DNA from: Mangrovimicrobium sediminis
GTDB taxonomy: Bacteria; Pseudomonadota; Gammaproteobacteria; Pseudomonadales; Halieaceae
DNA: 64,000 nt
NCBI RefSeq assembly: GCF_004745945.1
Contig: NZ_SRLE01000012.1
Coordinates: 124,001-188,000 of the forward strand
Direction: 5' to 3'
This document shows, one piece after another, positions 61,937 through 64,000 of the stretch (position 1 is the first letter of the stretch; the number at the start of each line of letters is the position of its first letter). Both the position numbers and the translations under genes were made by a program. The notes beneath the pieces were generated by a model, which was given only the letters and a program-made list of their open reading frames with translations, was not told where the DNA came from and made no database searches.

Positions 61937-63151
61937 TCAGGCCGGGGTGAATGCGATAGGCAGTTCCTGGATGCCCCACACGGCGAGGAACGGCCGCCAG
62001 GTCACTTCGCCATCCAGCTGCGGCGCGACCAGGCGCTGCGCGATCAGGTGTATGCCCTCTTCGAGTTGCGCCCGCGCCAGGTACTGGCCGAGGCAGATGT
62101 GCGTGCCGCGGCCGAAGGGAATGGGGCGCGCGCCGCCGCTGCGGTCCGGGTCGAAGCGCAGCGGGTCGGGGAAGGCCGCCGGGTCGCGGCCGGTCATGGG
62201 CAGCGCGAAGCACAGGTAGGTACCCGCGGGCATGTGGATGCCGTCGTAGTCCAGTGCGGTGTCCAGCGTGCGGCTGGGCGAGACTACCGAGCTGTGGCGG
62301 AAACCCTCGTCGATGACCTTGCGACAGTAGGCCGCGTCCTGCGCGCAGCGCTCGAGCATCTGTGGATGCTGCAGCAGGTGGTACATGGTCATGGTGAGTT
62401 CATTCTTCGAGGTGTCGTAGCCGGCCAGCAGCATGGAGATCAGCAGGTCGCGCAGCTCGTTCTCGTTCAGCCCGCCGTTGTTCTTCGAGGCGATCAGTGC
62501 GTCGAGCAGCGAGTCCTCGTCCACTTCGCCGCTGGCCTCGCGCTCCACGATCACCGAGTCGGCGAAATTCCACAGCAGTTCGAAGGCCTCGAGGATGGTC
62601 GGCAGCAGGTCGCGATCCAGGGTCATGCAGGACATCTGCGCGTCCAGCGCCGCGCGGATGCCGCGCACCGGCTCCGCCGACACACCGAGCAGGCCGCACA
62701 TGACGGTAATGGGGAAGTACGAGGCGAACTCGGCGAAATCGAAACGGCCGCGCGGTGCCCATTCGTCGAGCAGCGCGGTGATCACCTGGCGCATCAGCGG
62801 CCGCGTCTGGTTGGCGCGACGCGGGGTGAAGGCGGTGGCGACGCTGGCGCGCAGGCGGTCGTGGCGCGGGCCGGAGATGGTCGCCATCTGCTCGATCATG
62901 AAACGCGCCCAGCCGGTGTTCTCGGCGCCGAAGTGTTCCACCAGGCCGGCGAAGTGCGGGCCCATCTTGTCATCCTGGAACAGCAGGTCACGAGCCGCCT
63001 GGTGGCCGTGCACCACGAAGCCCTTGCTGAAGCGCGCCAGCCAGGGATGCTGCTCGCGGGCGGGCTCGAGGAAGCGCTGTGGGTCGAGGGCGAACTCCGC
63101 GCGGTCGATGGGGAGTTCGGGTAGCTGCAGATCGCCGATGGCTATGGTCAT
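61937..63151 (-). CDS. Cytochrome P450 (second of two)
   Basis: 404 residues from ATG 63151, which overlaps the stop of a 57-codon ORF as ATGA. A GTG two codons earlier is possible. The haem loop is FGRGTHICLG with axial Cys353. ExxR is EGFR. The I-helix reads AGYDTSKN, with Gly, Asp and Thr as in active hydroxylases but with Ser following. It belongs to the soluble bacterial class I type. Redox partners are absent from the window. Its surroundings (VOC proteins, TetR) suggest a catabolic hydroxylation of an unknown compound. Confidence 0.92.
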   Translation of the reverse strand: MTIAIGDLQLPELPIDRAEFALDPQRFLEPAREQHPWLARFSKGFVVHGHQAARDLLFQDDKMGPHFAGLVEHFGAENTGWARFMIEQMATISGPRHDRLRASVATAFTPRRANQTRPLMRQVITALLDEWAPRGRFDFAEFASYFPITVMCGLLGVSAEPVRGIRAALDAQMSCMTLDRDLLPTILEAFELLWNFADSVIVEREASGEVDEDSLLDALIASKNNGGLNENELRDLLISMLLAGYDTSKNELTMTMYHLLQHPQMLERCAQDAAYCRKVIDEGFRHSSVVSPSRTLDTALDYDGIHMPAGTYLCFALPMTGRDPAAFPDPLRFDPDRSGGARPIPFGRGTHICLGQYLARAQLEEGIHLIAQRLVAPQLDGEVTWRPFLAVWGIQELPIAFTPA

Positions 63152-63321
63152 GGACACAGCCCCGCGTGCAGGGCCCGGTCGTATTCGCCGCCCGGCCCGA
63201 ATGCCGCGACAGGCCAGCCGCTCGTGTTGCTTGCGCAGGCGCGGGGTGCCGGGCGCTGGTCGCGACCGGTGGCGTTCGCCGCCGTTGTCCCGGGCTGGAT
63301 GCTTGTCGTTGTTGTCGTCAT
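63148..63321 (-). CDS. 57-residue ORF translationally coupled to the P450
   Basis: ATG 63321 has GGAGG 4 nt upstream. The ORF encodes 57 residues, beginning with a Thr-rich stretch and containing GWPVAAFGPGGEYD. Its TGA overlaps the P450 ATG (ATGA at 63151-63148). The overlap and ribosome binding site argue for translation, at least as a coupling leader. No family, membrane segment or motif is recognised. Confidence 0.45.
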   Translation of the reverse strand: MTTTTTSIQPGTTAANATGRDQRPAPRACASNTSGWPVAAFGPGGEYDRALHAGLCP

Positions 63322-63581
63322 GGGGCCTCCGTGATGCCCGCTGATTTTAGCGCGGGCCACCGCTACCGTTTCTCGACGCCGCGCGTCGCCATGTCGACAG
63401 TTTCCGTCACCGCGGTCGGGCCGGGCACAGGGCCGGGCGCGAAATGCCCAGACGCTGGTCGCTCTGGCAGCTATAACAGGGGGTGGATTTGTCGCGACGC
63501 CGGGGCGCACGCCGCGCCGGCATGGACACCTGCGACCCGGACCTGAAACCTACAACCTGTAAGCTTAAGGAGGTGACTGCC
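63322..63581. other. Divergent promoter region of the P450 unit and the last gene
   Basis: 260 nt without a credible gene. It must carry promoters in both directions. No clear -35/-10 pair or palindrome stands out. Confidence 0.35.
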
Positions 63582-64000
63582 ATGGCGACCCGATTGCCGA
63601 GCCGCGACTACATGCAGGCCTGCTGGGTCGTGCCCGACCTCGAGAAAGCGATACACCTGTGGGCGCGACAGGCGGGTATCGGGCCGTTTTTCTACTTCGA
63701 CGACGTGGTCTACGACAATCCGGTCTACCGCGGCGAGCCCTGGCAACCGGTGAAATTCCATGCCGCCATCGCCCAGGCCGGGCACCTGCAGATCGAACTG
63801 GTGAGCCAGTTGGAGGAGGGGCATTCAATCTTCCGTGACGTGGTCCCCGCCGGCCGCAGCGGCCTGCACCACATGTCGACCTATACCCACGACTTCGATG
63901 CCGACCTCGCCTGGTACCGGGACGCCGGCACCGAGGTGGCTTTCAGCGGGCTGATGAAGGGGGCGCCGGTGTGCTGGCTGGATACCACCGCGACGCTCGG
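63582..64000 (+). CDS. VOC-family (glyoxalase-like) protein, 3' truncated by the window
   Basis: The reading frame is open from ATG 63582 to the window end (139 codons). It has the best ribosome binding site in the region (TTAAGGAGGTGA, 7 nt spacing). The start MQACWVVPDLEKAIHLWARQAGIGPFF (seen as ACWVVPDLEKAIHLW), AGHLQIELVSQ and GLHHMSTYTHDFDADLAWY are a VOC module of the methylmalonyl-CoA epimerase/glyoxalase-like type. The HLQIELV and GLHHM segments hold the likely Glu and His ligands. It is the third VOC module in 3 kb, divergent from the P450 unit. Confidence 0.85.
   Translation, partial: MATRLPSRDYMQACWVVPDLEKAIHLWARQAGIGPFFYFDDVVYDNPVYRGEPWQPVKFHAAIAQAGHLQIELVSQLEEGHSIFRDVVPAGRSGLHHMSTYTHDFDADLAWYRDAGTEVAFSGLMKGAPVCWLDTTATL

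Overview
This window is a GC-rich chromosomal segment with densely packed genes on both strands. It carries one TonB-dependent receptor, several lipoproteins, PQQ dehydrogenases, cytochrome P450s, a Rieske oxygenase, an ectoine-degradation cluster and a carboxylic acid reductase. That mix points to a heterotrophic, probably marine or halotolerant gammaproteobacterium, for example of the Halieaceae/OM60 type. The taxon is an inference from gene content; no rRNA or marker gene is present. The only structural RNA gene is a tRNA-Arg(CCG). I saw no CRISPR array, prophage, integrase or insertion sequence.

Layout. 1-582 is the end of ahpF. 583-1473 is a non-coding island with three palindromic or inverted repeats. 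1474-9433 holds a secreted protein of unknown function, an M28-like peptidase homologue, a small membrane protein, an alpha/beta hydrolase, and two tandem HEXXH/TPR peptidase paralogues. 9555-19277 is a minus-strand catabolic gene set: an MDR reductase, an MFS transporter, two PQQ dehydrogenases, SnoaL and DUF7064-like proteins, a P-loop phosphotransferase-like protein and a P450. A divergent TetR gene lies beside it, with a near-palindromic candidate operator between. 20150-23587 is a REC-GAF-GGDEF-EAL protein. 23633-27977 holds a paralogue of the first secreted protein, divergent from an M2 (ACE-type) peptidase. 27993-33909 holds an SDR-SnoaL-SDR operon, a trypsin-like protease, an LLM flavin oxidoreductase and a GMC oxidoreductase. 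34116-38362 holds a small conserved protein, the TonB receptor and the Rieske oxygenase. 38359-44359 encodes envelope proteins: an acyltransferase-SGNH protein, PqiA-like and DUF2721 proteins, a phospholipase D/cardiolipin synthase homologue and an outer-membrane barrel. 44553-48727 holds a structured region, the tRNA, an atypical pyruvate kinase and a di-haem RoxA-like cytochrome. 49018-54652 holds TetR, carboxylic acid reductase and an SDR, with a perfect TetR-type palindrome before the reductase. 54791-59986 is the ectoine-degradation cluster doeB2-doeD-doeA-doeC. 60329-64000 holds TetR, a double-VOC protein, a P450 with a coupled small ORF, and a truncated VOC gene.

How the genes fit together. 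The recurring theme is import and oxidative breakdown of small hydrophobic or alicyclic/aromatic compounds: receptor, Rieske and P450 hydroxylases, PQQ/GMC/SDR/MDR dehydrogenases, and SnoaL/VOC-type isomerases or lyases, each block beside a TetR regulator. The doe cluster would turn ectoine into aspartate. Substrates of the other blocks cannot be read from sequence.
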